From contig JAGVRJ010000008.1 of NCBI GenBank assembly GCA_019059635.1, positions 1,054,001-1,118,000 of the forward strand: a DNA stretch of 64,000 bases. The letters are read 5' to 3'. This document shows, one piece after another, positions 35,430-46,900 of this stretch. Origin of the DNA: Proales similis. Lineage: Eukaryota > Rotifera > Eurotatoria > Ploima > Proalidae. A program made the translations under genes and the position numbers. The notes under the pieces were generated by a model. The model was not told the origin of the DNA. It saw only the letters and a program-made list of their open reading frames with translations, and made no database searches. The stretch's first letter is position 1. The number at the start of each line of letters is the position of its first letter.

Positions 35430-37512
35430 TTACTTTGAATACAACAGCTGAATAATTTCGGCATTTCTATCCTCATCTCCCAGTTTCGGTTTTGTATAGC
35501 GATCGACTGAAGTCAAGTCAATTAGCTCCCTTGTGTCTTAAACAAAAATTGAATTTAGTTTTCGCTCTTAGTTTTTTCAGCATTTTACTGACCTATTTCA
35601 ATTGATTGCTCGCTCTCTTGCTTTTTCAAAGCTGTATAGAAATGAAGTGAGAAACGTTGCTCCAAACGCCAGTTGTTTAAAAGTTCTTTGTTTGTATTGA
35701 ATAAAAGCCCTATTCGTTGTTTGCTCATGACAGCCAGCCAAATCGGATATTTGGGCGTTCTCAACATGCTGCCGCACTTGGATTCGGAAGTTTTAAAAGC
35801 ACGAAAAAATTCTTGTCCAATAAGACCAACCTCTCTTCTTTTTTGTTTCTCTTCACTGGAATCGAAATACAATATGCCTACATCGCAGCGGCTTTTTAAT
35901 CCAACTCTTGGTTTTTCCTAAAAACAGAAGTTTCAAAGGTTCAAAGAACCATTGAGCATTGAGTTGGAGACATACCAGAACAGCTCCTTCCGAATTGTAG
36001 GCCAATAAGCCATTGTGCAAATAGGGCGTTGCAACGCCATTCATGATTAAGTTGAGGAGAGCAGTTCGGCTTTCTTCCATGTCTCCAATCAATCTGTCTT
36101 CTTGAAGATCTTGCTCTAGTCTTGAAAACACAAAAATCATTAAACAACAGAATTTAGAATACATCGCACCAAGTAGCTTACCTTTCAAAGGTTCGACTCA
36201 GTATAAGGCTGTAGAGAAACAAAATGCATCCATTCGGATTCTCGAACTAGGTTTCGATCAGACATTTGATACTAGCAGATATTAAACCCTTGGTCTGGAA
36301 ATTATTTCTTACCGATTTGAAATTTTGCTGAATGAAGCGTAGAACAGAACCGAACGAAGGTTGATGGTAAATATGAATCTGAAAAATGAACGAGTATCAA
36401 CTAAGAAAAAAGGAGACATTCGTGAGCCCGCTATTCACCCGCTCAGTAAACCCATCTGGAACATAGTTTCCTCGAACTCTCAGTCCATCCATTTCTGTCT
36501 CGAAGCAATTGAGGCCATTGTCAAGAACGACAAATGCACTTTTGAGCTCTCCAGCCCTCCATAAGATCTCAGCCAAGCTGTAGACAAGCGCACCTTTTCT
36601 TTCGCCTTCTGTTGGTCGCAAGATACTGAAAAGCGAATTCTGCGTCAAGCTTTGATGATGAGAATTCGTTTCATATCGTACCGTCTTTCATTACGCCATC
36701 CGCTTTAAGGAAATATTTTCAACCAGCTTGATTTCAGTCTCAGGGTTAAATATCAACAGAAAAGGCTGACCTGTCTCCGACCGTTTGGCCGTTAATGTCA
36801 GTGTAGCCTCTGATGATCAGGTTTTTAAGCAAAATTGCTTGCACGGCCAATATGAGTCCTTTGGAGCCATTCTATATTTGAAACGAGATATGAAACGAAT
36901 TTCTTTAAGCCAACAACTTAGCTAGGCTTACTCGCTCCGAACCAAGGCCATACGGGAACGGTCCATTTTCTTCACGAAAGCTGAATTTGGCTCGTCGCCA
37001 TTCGTCCGAGAACGAGTGAATGCAACTGCCCACAGTATATTTACGCAATCTCTATAGATAATTGGCTCGATTAGCCTTAATGCTTTGATCGATAACAGAA
37101 AGCTAGAACAAACCATTGCGGTGGAGAGATCGATTGGATTTCCCGACCCTGATTTATTCGAGCGCGACGACTTCTGACTGGTTGGTCTGCTCTCAACAGG
37201 TGTAGATGGTTTCAAAGGAAAATCGAGGCTAAGAAGCGAGTCAACTTTCTAATATCATAAATAAAATTTAAAAGAGCACGAGTTGGAAAAATCCTTCTTT
37301 CAACAAACCTGCTGAATTTCCAGCTTACTCTTTTCAAAGTATTCAGAAAGTTTCTTCAACTCGTCGTCGCTTATTTCTATTTTGATTTCGTTTACACTGG
37401 ACGCACGCTCCTCGGGGTCCAAATCCGAATAGGAACTGGTCTGTGAATCCATGTCTTTAAAAGGTCTTTGAATTCTTTCAACATGGACTCTCTTGGGATA
37501 TAAAGAGTACAT
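35430..37512 (-). CDS. MINDY-4-like protein lacking deubiquitinase catalytic residues
   Basis: Multi-exon minus-strand gene. After a disordered N-terminus (Ser/Lys/Glu-rich, 37512-37150) comes NPIDLSTAM, then LRKYTVGSCIHSFSDEWRR and FSFREENGPFPYGLGSERNG, then SKGLILAVQAILLKNL. This matches the MINDY-3/4 catalytic core, where active members read GGPCG. Here the nucleophile Cys is Lys (GSKG). Further exons give SLFSILRPTEGERKGALVYSL, a block ending NGLLAYNSEGAVL, and MLRTPKYPIWLAVMSKQRIGLLF, where the active-site His of the usual SESHFS motif is missing. The end is WRLEQRFSLHFYTAL...EIIQLLYSK. MINDY enzymes cleave K48-linked ubiquitin; vertebrates have an inactive paralogue, MINDY4B. I infer a pseudoenzyme. 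The first part (37512-37300) joins by inference. Confidence 0.75.
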
Positions 37513-38105
37513 TTAAGAACTTGGTTGCTATGGTGACCGCTGTTATATGCCGTTGTGGGCTTTATTAGACCCAGTTAATTCGAAAAAGGGCCATAAATGG
37601 GCCTGAGAATGAATTGACCAAACAATTAACGGAAGAACTCGAACCTTTTGGTCTAGTTTACTTCAATGTTCAATAGTTTAGTTTATTTTATAAAATTGTA
37701 ATCTTCTGGTTGTGCGAGCCACTCAACGCATTGAAAGCACTATAATAGATCCATGCAAAGCGGTACGGAAGCTTTTAATTGAGCCATAAAAATTCAATTC
37801 TGACAGCGCTCAAATTAACTCTTCACAGGGGTTTTGAGGAGGCTGGAGCAAATGTAGGAACAGGCAACAAATAAACTGTGCGATTTGATGCTCTCCAAGC
37901 GCTATTTTTAATAAAAATTGCTCCCTTCAAAGCTTTGAGCATCAACCCAGCGGAAAATGAAAACAATTTAGAGAAGCCTTTCTGATTTAAATGTGAAAAC
38001 CCTCTTGTTATTTAAGCTTTTGCGGAATTTTCCATCGCAAAAAAATACAGAAAAAAAACTTAGTGAGAGAGAGTCAAGTTCGGAAAATAATTCTTTGCTT
38101 ACAAA
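37513..38105. promoter_or_regulatory. Divergent promoter, MINDY-4-like / ARM-TIR-like gene
   Basis: 593 bp of AT-rich DNA between opposite start codons. No distinctive element. Confidence 0.4.
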
Positions 38106-41100
38106 ATGCTTACACATAGGCGTGAACTGAAGCTTAACCGGCATGTAACCGAAACAAACGGCTCGTCAATGCTCAAAGTCAACGCTTGCATTCTTTTACT
38201 TAGCCAGGCCGATTTCGAGCAGCTTGACAAGACATTTGAATATTATTCGGCGATCCGATATCTTAAGTTGGTTGTTGAACGCAGTCAGCCTGACGACGGT
38301 CCGAATTATGTATTTTTCCGTAGTCTGGCCGACTTTTTTCTCAAACTGACAAAAAAATACTCAAGTAGCTTAGATCAGTTGTCTAAGCAGGCCATTACAA
38401 GCCGTTCATTAAACGAACCGCTCAATTCGATCGCTTATGAAAGTTTGGGAATCGAAACGCGTCGCCTTGTCCTCTTGATTTATGTAATCAAAATTATATG
38501 CTCGCTCGTCAGTAAATCAGTGAGCTTTCGTCTTAAACTGGCTGAACTGGCTGGCTCCAGAGTTTTGATTCTTTTATACGCTCAGGATGATTTTGGCTTG
38601 TATGAGGCTAAACACCAATGTATGGAACCACTTGCCATGGCTTTGTATCACATAAGCAGTGAAAAACGTTTTACGAGCGTGCCAATCGAGTTGGGCGATT
38701 TATTGCTTAAATTCGATGGGCCCGAGGACACTACTTCATATCTTAGATGTCTGACACTTCGCAATATTTTCAAATCAAATTGGCGTCTATTTGAGAATAA
38801 AATTCTGGCCAAATTGGAACTATTTGTTGAGCATCTTCGAAAGAACTTCCAGAGTCCGATTCGAAGCGAGTTCAACTCAATCTTCTTTTTGTACTCGCTT
38901 ATTCGCATCGGAATAGACAAGAAGAAGGCGCTCCATGTACTCTCTGATGGCGGTTGCCTACAAATTTCAATTTTCAAATTGAACGAAATATCTTACGTTG
39001 CCTCCAATCTGGTCACTGAGCCTCAACTTCATCCGAATCTTTTACCTCCATACGGCGTTGACCAAAATAGAAATAATTTGCACCGCTTGGTCTACTACAC
39101 TAATTTGGTATATGAGCTTATTGCCAACAACTTCGAGCTCCTCATGTCATTGAGAGCAAAGTTAAAGCAAAGAATGGTCGATTCGATTGTGCGTATGTTA
39201 AGCAATCGGGAGCTGGTGGCACAATTAGATTCGAGCATTCCGACTCTGATAATTGAATTGGAAAAGTGTCTGTTATGTGCCCATTCTCATTCTTTGGCAA
39301 CAGGAAAGCTGCTTTCGGTCGATTTGTTCGAACTAGTCTACCAAATAACAGTGAATAGCCCAAAATGTTCGGACCAGAGTCTGCTGATACTTGCAAAAAT
39401 AGCCGAACCAAACAAACTCAAGCAGCATATTGAACTTATCACACGTATCATAATGGAATCTGCAAGAATGGAAAATGAGCAGCGATTGCTTGAAAACATT
39501 GAGTTGTACCAGCGATTACATGTTGTCTACTTTTTAATTGAAACGTCAAACCAATTCTTGGCAAGTCCAGAGGATTGGGTCAGTTCATTATCAAATCAGG
39601 CATTTCTAGACAAACTAAATTCAATTGTGGCGAACGAACTTAACAAGCTCAACTTTGATTCCCCGTTAATGCTGGATCGATGTTTATTTGGAGAATCCCG
39701 GCAAAATATAGGCCCCTGTTCCGTCTATTATTTAAGTTTCATTTGCTCACTTATTGTGGCCAGGGTTGATTGTTGCCCTAGAGCCACAGTCAACTCATTA
39801 AAAGATTTCTTCCTAACTTTGATCTCATTCCGTCGATTAGTTACGTCAACCTCGTATCCCATACTATTAGAGGCTATGCTTGCCACTCTCAATTTACTTC
39901 AACAAGACGAGCAAAAGCAAATCGCTATTTGCTCTAGTCGCATGAGAAGAATACTCGAAACGATCTACGACATTGCTGTAGACTCGAGCTCAGCGCTGGG
40001 ATTCGAAAGCCGAAAGCAGGCGCTTCGATTGCTGGTCGACATTATGGCCGAATGTGTCAAGTACGAATCAGGGCCTATAATTAACTCTTTCCTTGAGCTG
40101 TTCAATGATTACCTCAATGAGTTAAAAACGCACTCTTACCAAGCACATATTGTGAACGCGTTCGATTTTGAAAGTGGTGGCTTTGTCAGCGTTTACGGCA
40201 AGGATAAGCTTCTTCTAACTTACAGTTTGCGAATAATTGACGAACTCTTCTTGCAAAACAGTTCCCATGACTTTTTGATGAACGATAGTGACCTGGGTCA
40301 TTTACTCAAGCTGCTGGTACTGAACAGTGGCCTAAACCAAATAGAACTAAAGGCTGCGCTTGAGCTGCTGCTTCATCTTTTATTCAAAGACAATTTGACT
40401 TGTGATTATGTTTTAAACGATGGGGCTCTTTTAGAGCGTCTTGTACAATTAGCTGACCTCTCATCTGAGTCGCAAGTTGATCTAAGCCGAAAAGAACTCG
40501 GAGAGCTTATCGGAATAAGCGATCTTAAGCGCGTGGAAGAGGAGCCTATCTCAATAAGAAAACTTTCAATGCAAATCATCTGGCTTGCGTTGGACTCGTT
40601 TAAATCAACTCCGAGTGGTAGTAATCGCATTCTTATTTGTCACGATAGAAATAACAAAGGATTTTGCGTGTCTTTTCGCAGTAAACTAGAAACAAAAGGG
40701 CGGCCAGTTCGTTTGGAGCCGTATGATAGCGGCACTTGCTCACTTGGATTTGTTTCAAGTCTGGTTCATCAAAGCTCTATAGTGATCATCTCACTCAGTG
40801 CAAGCACCAAGATGAGTCCTTTTGTGCAGCATCTGTTCAAAAAAGCCAATCTTCTCAGACGGAGGATAATCTTGATTAACTTGCCAGCCAGTTCTCCCGC
40901 TCGGCTCTACTTTCTCAGTCACGTTAGTGACTTAAATGAGTGCCTTGACTTAAGTGAAGTTAGCCAAACTGAAGCAATCGACGTTTTGATGGCTCACGTA
41001 AATTCTGTGTGTGTTGCTGAATCAGATGAGCTTCAGCAGGCAAGATACGCTTTCAGAAACAGAAGTGCCTGGCTAGAAAGTGAGAGATTCGGCACTTTGT

Positions 41101-41417
41101 CGGCAAGCGACACAAGCAAGCTCGAATCAAGCCAAGTTGGAAGCATTGAAGAACTGATCCCAAAAAACTGGAGTAGCACACAGGTCCAAAGCTGGTTCCA
41201 AGAGAATAGCTTAAGTCCCGCAATTTACAAATGCCTGGCATCGAAGAGTGAATTTATTTGCGATGGAGCTCAACTCAGCCAGTTTTACAATATTCTTCTA
41301 AATGATGAGCAGTTCTTCTTTTCCGAACTTCTTCGAAAGCGAAATGAACTCTACGAAAGCTTTGATGCTGACGATTTGACAAAATTCCGTCTCAATCTTA
41401 AATCCTTGTTTGGCTAA
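38106..41417 (+). CDS. Large intronless protein: helical repeats, TIR-like and SAM-like domains
   Basis: A 1103-aa uninterrupted frame. Residues 1-830 are nearly all helical and Leu-rich with spaced acidic and polar turns, fitting armadillo/HEAT-type repeats. Residues about 842-960 look like a TIR fold: strand A RILICHDRNNKGF, helix A SFRSKLETKG, BB-loop-like EPYDSGTCSLGFVSS, then SSIVIISLSASTKMSPF and RRRIILINLPASSP. Residues about 1018-1100 (NWSSTQVQSWFQENSLSP...) resemble the small SAM-like helical domain that follows TIR in many spiralian ARM-TIR proteins. Active TIR NADases have a Glu in the helix after the SP motif; here that helix reads SPFVQHLFKKA without Glu, so NADase activity is doubtful. 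Possible roles are innate immunity or SARM1-like signalling, inferred from family only. Polyadenylation signal AATAAA near 41496. Confidence 0.65.
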   Translation: MLTHRRELKLNRHVTETNGSSMLKVNACILLLSQADFEQLDKTFEYYSAIRYLKLVVERSQPDDGPNYVFFRSLADFFLKLTKKYSSSLDQLSKQAITSRSLNEPLNSIAYESLGIETRRLVLLIYVIKIICSLVSKSVSFRLKLAELAGSRVLILLYAQDDFGLYEAKHQCMEPLAMALYHISSEKRFTSVPIELGDLLLKFDGPEDTTSYLRCLTLRNIFKSNWRLFENKILAKLELFVEHLRKNFQSPIRSEFNSIFFLYSLIRIGIDKKKALHVLSDGGCLQISIFKLNEISYVASNLVTEPQLHPNLLPPYGVDQNRNNLHRLVYYTNLVYELIANNFELLMSLRAKLKQRMVDSIVRMLSNRELVAQLDSSIPTLIIELEKCLLCAHSHSLATGKLLSVDLFELVYQITVNSPKCSDQSLLILAKIAEPNKLKQHIELITRIIMESARMENEQRLLENIELYQRLHVVYFLIETSNQFLASPEDWVSSLSNQAFLDKLNSIVANELNKLNFDSPLMLDRCLFGESRQNIGPCSVYYLSFICSLIVARVDCCPRATVNSLKDFFLTLISFRRLVTSTSYPILLEAMLATLNLLQQDEQKQIAICSSRMRRILETIYDIAVDSSSALGFESRKQALRLLVDIMAECVKYESGPIINSFLELFNDYLNELKTHSYQAHIVNAFDFESGGFVSVYGKDKLLLTYSLRIIDELFLQNSSHDFLMNDSDLGHLLKLLVLNSGLNQIELKAALELLLHLLFKDNLTCDYVLNDGALLERLVQLADLSSESQVDLSRKELGELIGISDLKRVEEEPISIRKLSMQIIWLALDSFKSTPSGSNRILICHDRNNKGFCVSFRSKLETKGRPVRLEPYDSGTCSLGFVSSLVHQSSIVIISLSASTKMSPFVQHLFKKANLLRRRIILINLPASSPARLYFLSHVSDLNECLDLSEVSQTEAIDVLMAHVNSVCVAESDELQQARYAFRNRSAWLESERFGTLSASDTSKLESSQVGSIEELIPKNWSSTQVQSWFQENSLSPAIYKCLASKSEFICDGAQLSQFYNILLNDEQFFFSELLRKRNELYESFDADDLTKFRLNLKSLFG

Positions 41418-41587
41418 GAAGAAGTATTTGAGAAAGACTCCGAGACTGTATCCGACCCAAGAATATATCTTGCTACTCTGGTTTCATGAGTGCTCAAATA
41501 AACTCAGATAAACTTGATCGCATCGAATTTATTAATAAGCTCTAAAAATCTAGAAATAGAATTGGAGTGAAAAAAGGCTAGCAATGA

Positions 41588-42371
41588 TTAGAAGAGTTGG
41601 CCGGGCTGAGTGAGCGTTTTGTCCATGAATTTTCGTCTCGCAAAGCAGAGCCACCATTTGGAAGGTTTGTCTGTCTGTTCCTCGTATACTTTGGCTGCTA
41701 CTCTCAGTCCAGTTTCAATTCTCAACTGCTTTATATAAGCACGAAGTTCGTCTTTATTGAAAATGAGGCGTTAATGAATAGTTTAAAAAACATTGTCGTT
41801 AATATACCTGTATCTTTGGAATTGCTGGGCTTTGCAAAAACTGAATTGAGTGGAAAGCCTGATTCTCCTGGAATGTCAAATCTAGAGTTGGCCAAAGTAT
41901 CTAGGTCCTTGATCGCCTGGGTTTTATTCTGGCCCTGAAGTGGGATTCTAATTTGAGAAAATAGGAACACTTCATCTAAATAGAATAACTCACTCTTTGC
42001 AATACTCTAAGACAGTCACTAATGTAGAGAGTGACATAAATCAAAGTTCGGTCGGCGGGGCATCTAATGTCAAAACTCTTGAAGAATATATTCGCTCTGA
42101 AATAAAGAAGCGCTTCGTCGATTATGTCGATTTCTTCGTCTTAAATAATTTTTTTTCGTTTGATGACCCATAGTTAGAAAATCAGGTTAAGATTACTAAC
42201 TGGACGTTAGCCTCGGTGCAGGACCTCGAACTTGAGTTCGTAGTGGAAGAACAGCCATGTTTGCCAAGCTAAGCTGGGTATCGGTGAAGCGGGAATGATA
42301 GGCCTTAAATGAGAATATGATTAAGTGAAACTCAGGAACAAGAATCCATTTTAAATCAAACTTACAGGCAT
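41588..42371 (-). CDS. ARPC3: Actin-related protein 2/3 complex subunit 3
   Basis: Short exons on the minus strand. ATG at 42371 encodes only MP before the first intron. Next comes [20 protein letters not shown] and [10 protein letters not shown] (about 42296-42205), then [20 protein letters not shown] and [20 protein letters not shown] (about 42142-41993), then [20 protein letters not shown], and finally [20 protein letters not shown] with [16 protein letters not shown] and the stop at 41588-41590. These are signatures of the 21-kDa subunit of the Arp2/3 complex, which nucleates branched actin filaments. Length is near the usual 175-180 aa. The gene is convergent with the ARM-TIR-like gene and is the last gene before the satellite. 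Confidence 0.93.
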
Positions 42372-43990
42372 CTCAAAGTTTTGGGACTGAACAGTACTTA
42401 TCCTTCGAATGAATTATCGGTCAAGTGATTGTTCATAATTAATCTACCAGCGTGAAGTTGATCTCCAGTTCTCTGCGTTCATCAAATTATGCATCATACC
42501 GTATTCTCGCACTTATATCGACACCCTTGGTGCCTCATTATAATATTATAATCGGAAGAGAAGCTTATGCAGATTTATTCTGAAATTAGTTAATTATAAT
42601 TCATAATTCAGCATCAATTAATCCATCAAAAGGGCAACTATTTCATACAAATCAGAATAAAATTGATAAAATTCAGCATAATGTTAGCATAATGAACCTA
42701 ATTAAGGGCTAATTATCTTTCTTTTTCGCGTGTCGATAAAAGTGTGAGAATAGGGTAATATGATTAATTATGCCGAATCTTTAAACCACTGAATACAGTT
42801 TTGAAGGGCCTGAAGTTTTATAGGTTGAACGATTTTGTAAAAGGTGAATGGTCTTAATTTATTGGGCATTGCTTAAGTTTATTTTGGTTTATGTTTTTTC
42901 AAGAAAACAGAACTAAAAAGTCTACATCCGCTAATTCAAATCATACACTTACTATGGACTAGTTATCAAGTGATTATCCATAATAAACATTACAAAGTTT
43001 GAAGTTTCTTTAATCTTAATCTGCGTATTCAAGAGGCGTAGAATTTATATTAATTGCTTAAGATACATATATGAAAATTGAAGCCTATAATTGTAAATAA
43101 AATATTAATTCGGTTGCTGCACTATATGTGTATGGTAATAAAAATTCATAAAGAAAACAAGGTTTCTAACTATATTCTATAATTCCAAATTTAAGAAAAT
43201 CAAGCCGAAAAGCTAAACAAAAAACTTTTCAGCAATTATTTCTTCCATGTGCCGATAAAGAAATTAAACTGTAATAGGACTATAAATCCACAAATTTTTC
43301 AAAAGCTCCAAAGCTAAGATCATTTAATAATCTAGATAATGATATTGAAGATAATGAAAAGCCAAATTAAGTCAACAGCAACAGGGACTAACAGGTTTAA
43401 ATCCTCTTGTAAATTGTATCGACCCCTGACCCTAAATTTGCTTATAATATTCTTTTCTTTTCTCTAAGAAATTTAGGGGTGAATTTAAGAGTAAAAAGAA
43501 AATTGTTATCTCGCGCCATTAAAAATACCATATATTCGAATTTAATTTTGGCGTAGATAAGGTCTGTTTTTGGTAAATTCTAAGTGAATTCCATTTATCT
43601 TCTTTAGTTATTTTACTTTGATCTCAGTCCTTGCGGTCTCTTCTCAACGTTATAATCTTTTGAAAAACTACAACTTTTCATTAGCCTTCTGTTCCTAGTT
43701 CATATTTTTTTCTTCAGCTGAGACCTTTTGTGCAAAGATATTCATTTTAATTCGCATTTTTCTTGGACTTCTTCTTACTAATTTAACATAGAAGGGTGAC
43801 TTTCATTTTTCGAAGCATCAAGTAAAGAGAAAACATGCAAGTTAAATTTTATTGAAATGAACCTTGATCCTTTCCTTAATGTAGAAAAATTCAATCGTGT
43901 CCGCGGTAAATGTATTGGGTTAATGTCCTCGGACTCCCTGAGCATCGACAACAGCCGTTGGTCGGAACTTATCTCGCTCATATAACTTTA
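42372..43990. other. AT-rich gene-free flank left of the satellite
   Basis: About 1.6 kb, markedly more AT-rich than the gene region. No coding exon, tRNA or clear repeat recognised. From about 43,730 on, faint matches to the satellite core appear (CTTCTTACTAATTTAACATA), suggesting very old monomers. Confidence 0.5.
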
Positions 43991-46900
43991 ATATTATTCT
44001 AAGAAAGCCTATTCACATCATTTTCTTGACAAGATTTCTTATTTTTGTTTTGAGGCATAAAAAACCTTTTGGCTTAAGGGTGACAAAACACTTACTAAAT
44101 CTTATATTTTGACATCCGTGAGGTTCAACTTCCTTCTTCCAGAAAGGAATTAACATGTTTTTATTTAGGTTCACAGCTTAAAACGCAATGTTCAGCCTTT
44201 TATAAGCCTATGCTGTTCTTGGCTATTTAACATACTTTTAAAACGTGTTTTGAGGCAAATGATATTTTTTCGGCTTTACAAAACACTTACTAAAGCTTAT
44301 ATTTTAACCCCCTGTAGGCTCATCTCTCTTCTTCATCATATAATTTAACATGTTTTTATCTATAGAGACAGCTTAAGACGCAATGAAAAGCCATTTTCAT
44401 GCTGTTCTTGCTCATTAAGCCTACTTAAACATGTTTTGCGGCATAAAAATTTATTTGGCTTGACAAAACCCTAACTTAAGCTTATATTTTAACCTCCTGA
44501 AGGATCTTCTCTCTTCTTCCTCATATGATTTAACAGGTTTTTATCTATAGAGACAGCTCAACACGCAATGAAACGCCATTTTCATGCTGTTCTTGGCCCT
44601 ATAATAGATCTTAACTAGCTGTTTTGTGGAATAAAAATTTATTCATGCCATATTCTTGCTCTTCTTGGTCATTAAGACTTCTTCTTAAACGTGTTTTGCC
44701 GCATAAAAATTTTTTCGGCTTGACAAAACCCTTACTTGAGCTTATATTTTAACCTCCTGTAGGCTCATCTCTCTTCTTCCTTATATGATTTAACATGTTT
44801 TTATCTATAGAGACAGCTCAACACGCAATGAAACGTGATATTCATGCTGTTCTTGGTCATTAAGACTTCTTCTTAAACGTGTTTTGCGGCATAAAAATTT
44901 TTTCGGCTTGACAAAACCCTTACTTGAGCTTATATTTTAACCTCCTGTAGGCTCATCTCTCTTCTTCCTCATATGATTTAACATGTTTTAATCTATGGAG
45001 ACAGCTCAACACGCAATGTAGCGCCATTTATATGCTGTTTTAGGTCATTAAGCATACTTTTAAAACGTGTTTTAAGGCACTGGATATTTTTTAGGCTTTA
45101 CAAAACACTTACTTAAGCTTATATTTTAACCCCCTGTAGGCTCATCTCTCTACTTTCTCATATGATTTAACATGTTTTTATCTATAGAGACAGCTCAACA
45201 CGCAATACAACGCCATATTCATGCTGTTCTTGGCCCTATAATAGATCTTAACTACCTGTTATGTGGAATAAAAATTTATTCATGCCATATTCTTGCTCTT
45301 CTTGGTCATTAAGACTTCTTCTTAAACGTGTTTTGCGGCATAAAATTTATTTGGCTTGACAAAACCCTAACTTGAGCTTATATTTTATCTTCCTGTAGGC
45401 TCATCTCTCTTCTTCCTCATATGATTTAACATGTTTTTATCTATAGAGACAGCTCAACACGCAGTGAAACGCAATATTTATGCTGTTCATGGCCCTTTAA
45501 TAGATCTTAAGTACCTGTTTTGTGGAATAAAAATTTTTTCCGCTTGACCAAACCCTAACTTGAGCTTTTATCTTAACCCCCTGTAGGCTCATCTCTCTAC
45601 TTTCTCATATGATTTAACATGTTTTTATCTATAGAGACAGCTCAACACGCAATGAAACGTCATATTCATGCTGTTCTTGGTCATTAAGACTTCTTCTTAA
45701 ACGTGTTTTGCGGCATAAAAAATTTTTCGGCTTGACAAAACCCTAACTTGAACTTATATTTTATCTTCCTGTAGGCTCATCTCTCTTCTTCCTCATATGA
45801 TTTAACATGTTTTTATCTATAGAGACAGCTCAACACGCAGTGAAACGCAATAATTATGCTGTTCCTGACCCTTGAATAGATCTTAAGTACCTGTTTTGTG
45901 GAATAAAAATTTTTTCCGCTTGACCAAACCCTAACTTGAGCTTATATCTTAACCCTCTGTAGGCTCATCTCTCTTCTTCCTCAAATGATTTAACATGTTT
46001 TTATCTATAGAGACAGCTCAACACGCAATGAAACGCCATATTCATGCTGTTCTTGGTCATTAACACTTCTTCTTAAACGAGTTTTGCGGCATAAAAATTT
46101 TTTCGGCTTGACAAAACCCTAACTTGAGCTTATATTTTAACCTCCTGTAGGCTCATCTCTCTTCTTCCTCATATGATTTAACAGGTTTTTATCTATAGAG
46201 ACAGCTCAACACGCAGTGAAACGCAATATTTATGCTGTTCCTAACCCTTTAATAGATCTTAAGTACCTGTTGTGTGGAATAAAAATTTTTTCCGCTTGAC
46301 CAAACCCAATTTAAGCTTATATCTTAACCCTCTGTAGGCTCATCTCTCTTCTTCCTCATATGATTTAACATGTTTTTATCTATAGAGACAGCTCAACACG
46401 CAGTGAAACGCAATATTTATGCTGTTCCTGACCCTTCAATAGATCTTAAGTACCTGTTTTGTGCAATAAAAATTTTTCCGCTTGACCAAACCCTAACTTA
46501 AGCTTATATTTTAACCCCCTGTAGGCTCATCTCTCTACTTTCTCATATGATTTAACATGTTTTTATCTATAGAGAAAGCTCAACACGCAATGAAACGCTA
46601 TATTCATGCTCTTCTTGGCCCTATAATAGATCTTTAGTAGCTGTTTTGTGGAATAAAAATTTTTTCCGCTTGACCAAACCCTAACTTGAGCTTATATCTT
46701 AACCCTCTGTAGGCTCATCTCTCTACTTTCTTATATGATTTAACATGTTTTTATCTATAGAGAAAGCTCAACACGCAGTGAAACGCAATAATTATGCTGT
46801 TCCTGACCCTTGAATAGATCTTAAGTACCTGTTTTGTGGAATAAAAATTTTTTCCGCTTGACCAAACCCTAACTTGAGCTTATATCTTAACCCTCTGTAG

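Noticed and set aside
43385-43440. Possible tRNA T-arm (GGTTTAAATCC)
   Set aside because: No acceptor stem, D-arm or anticodon arm at the right distances.
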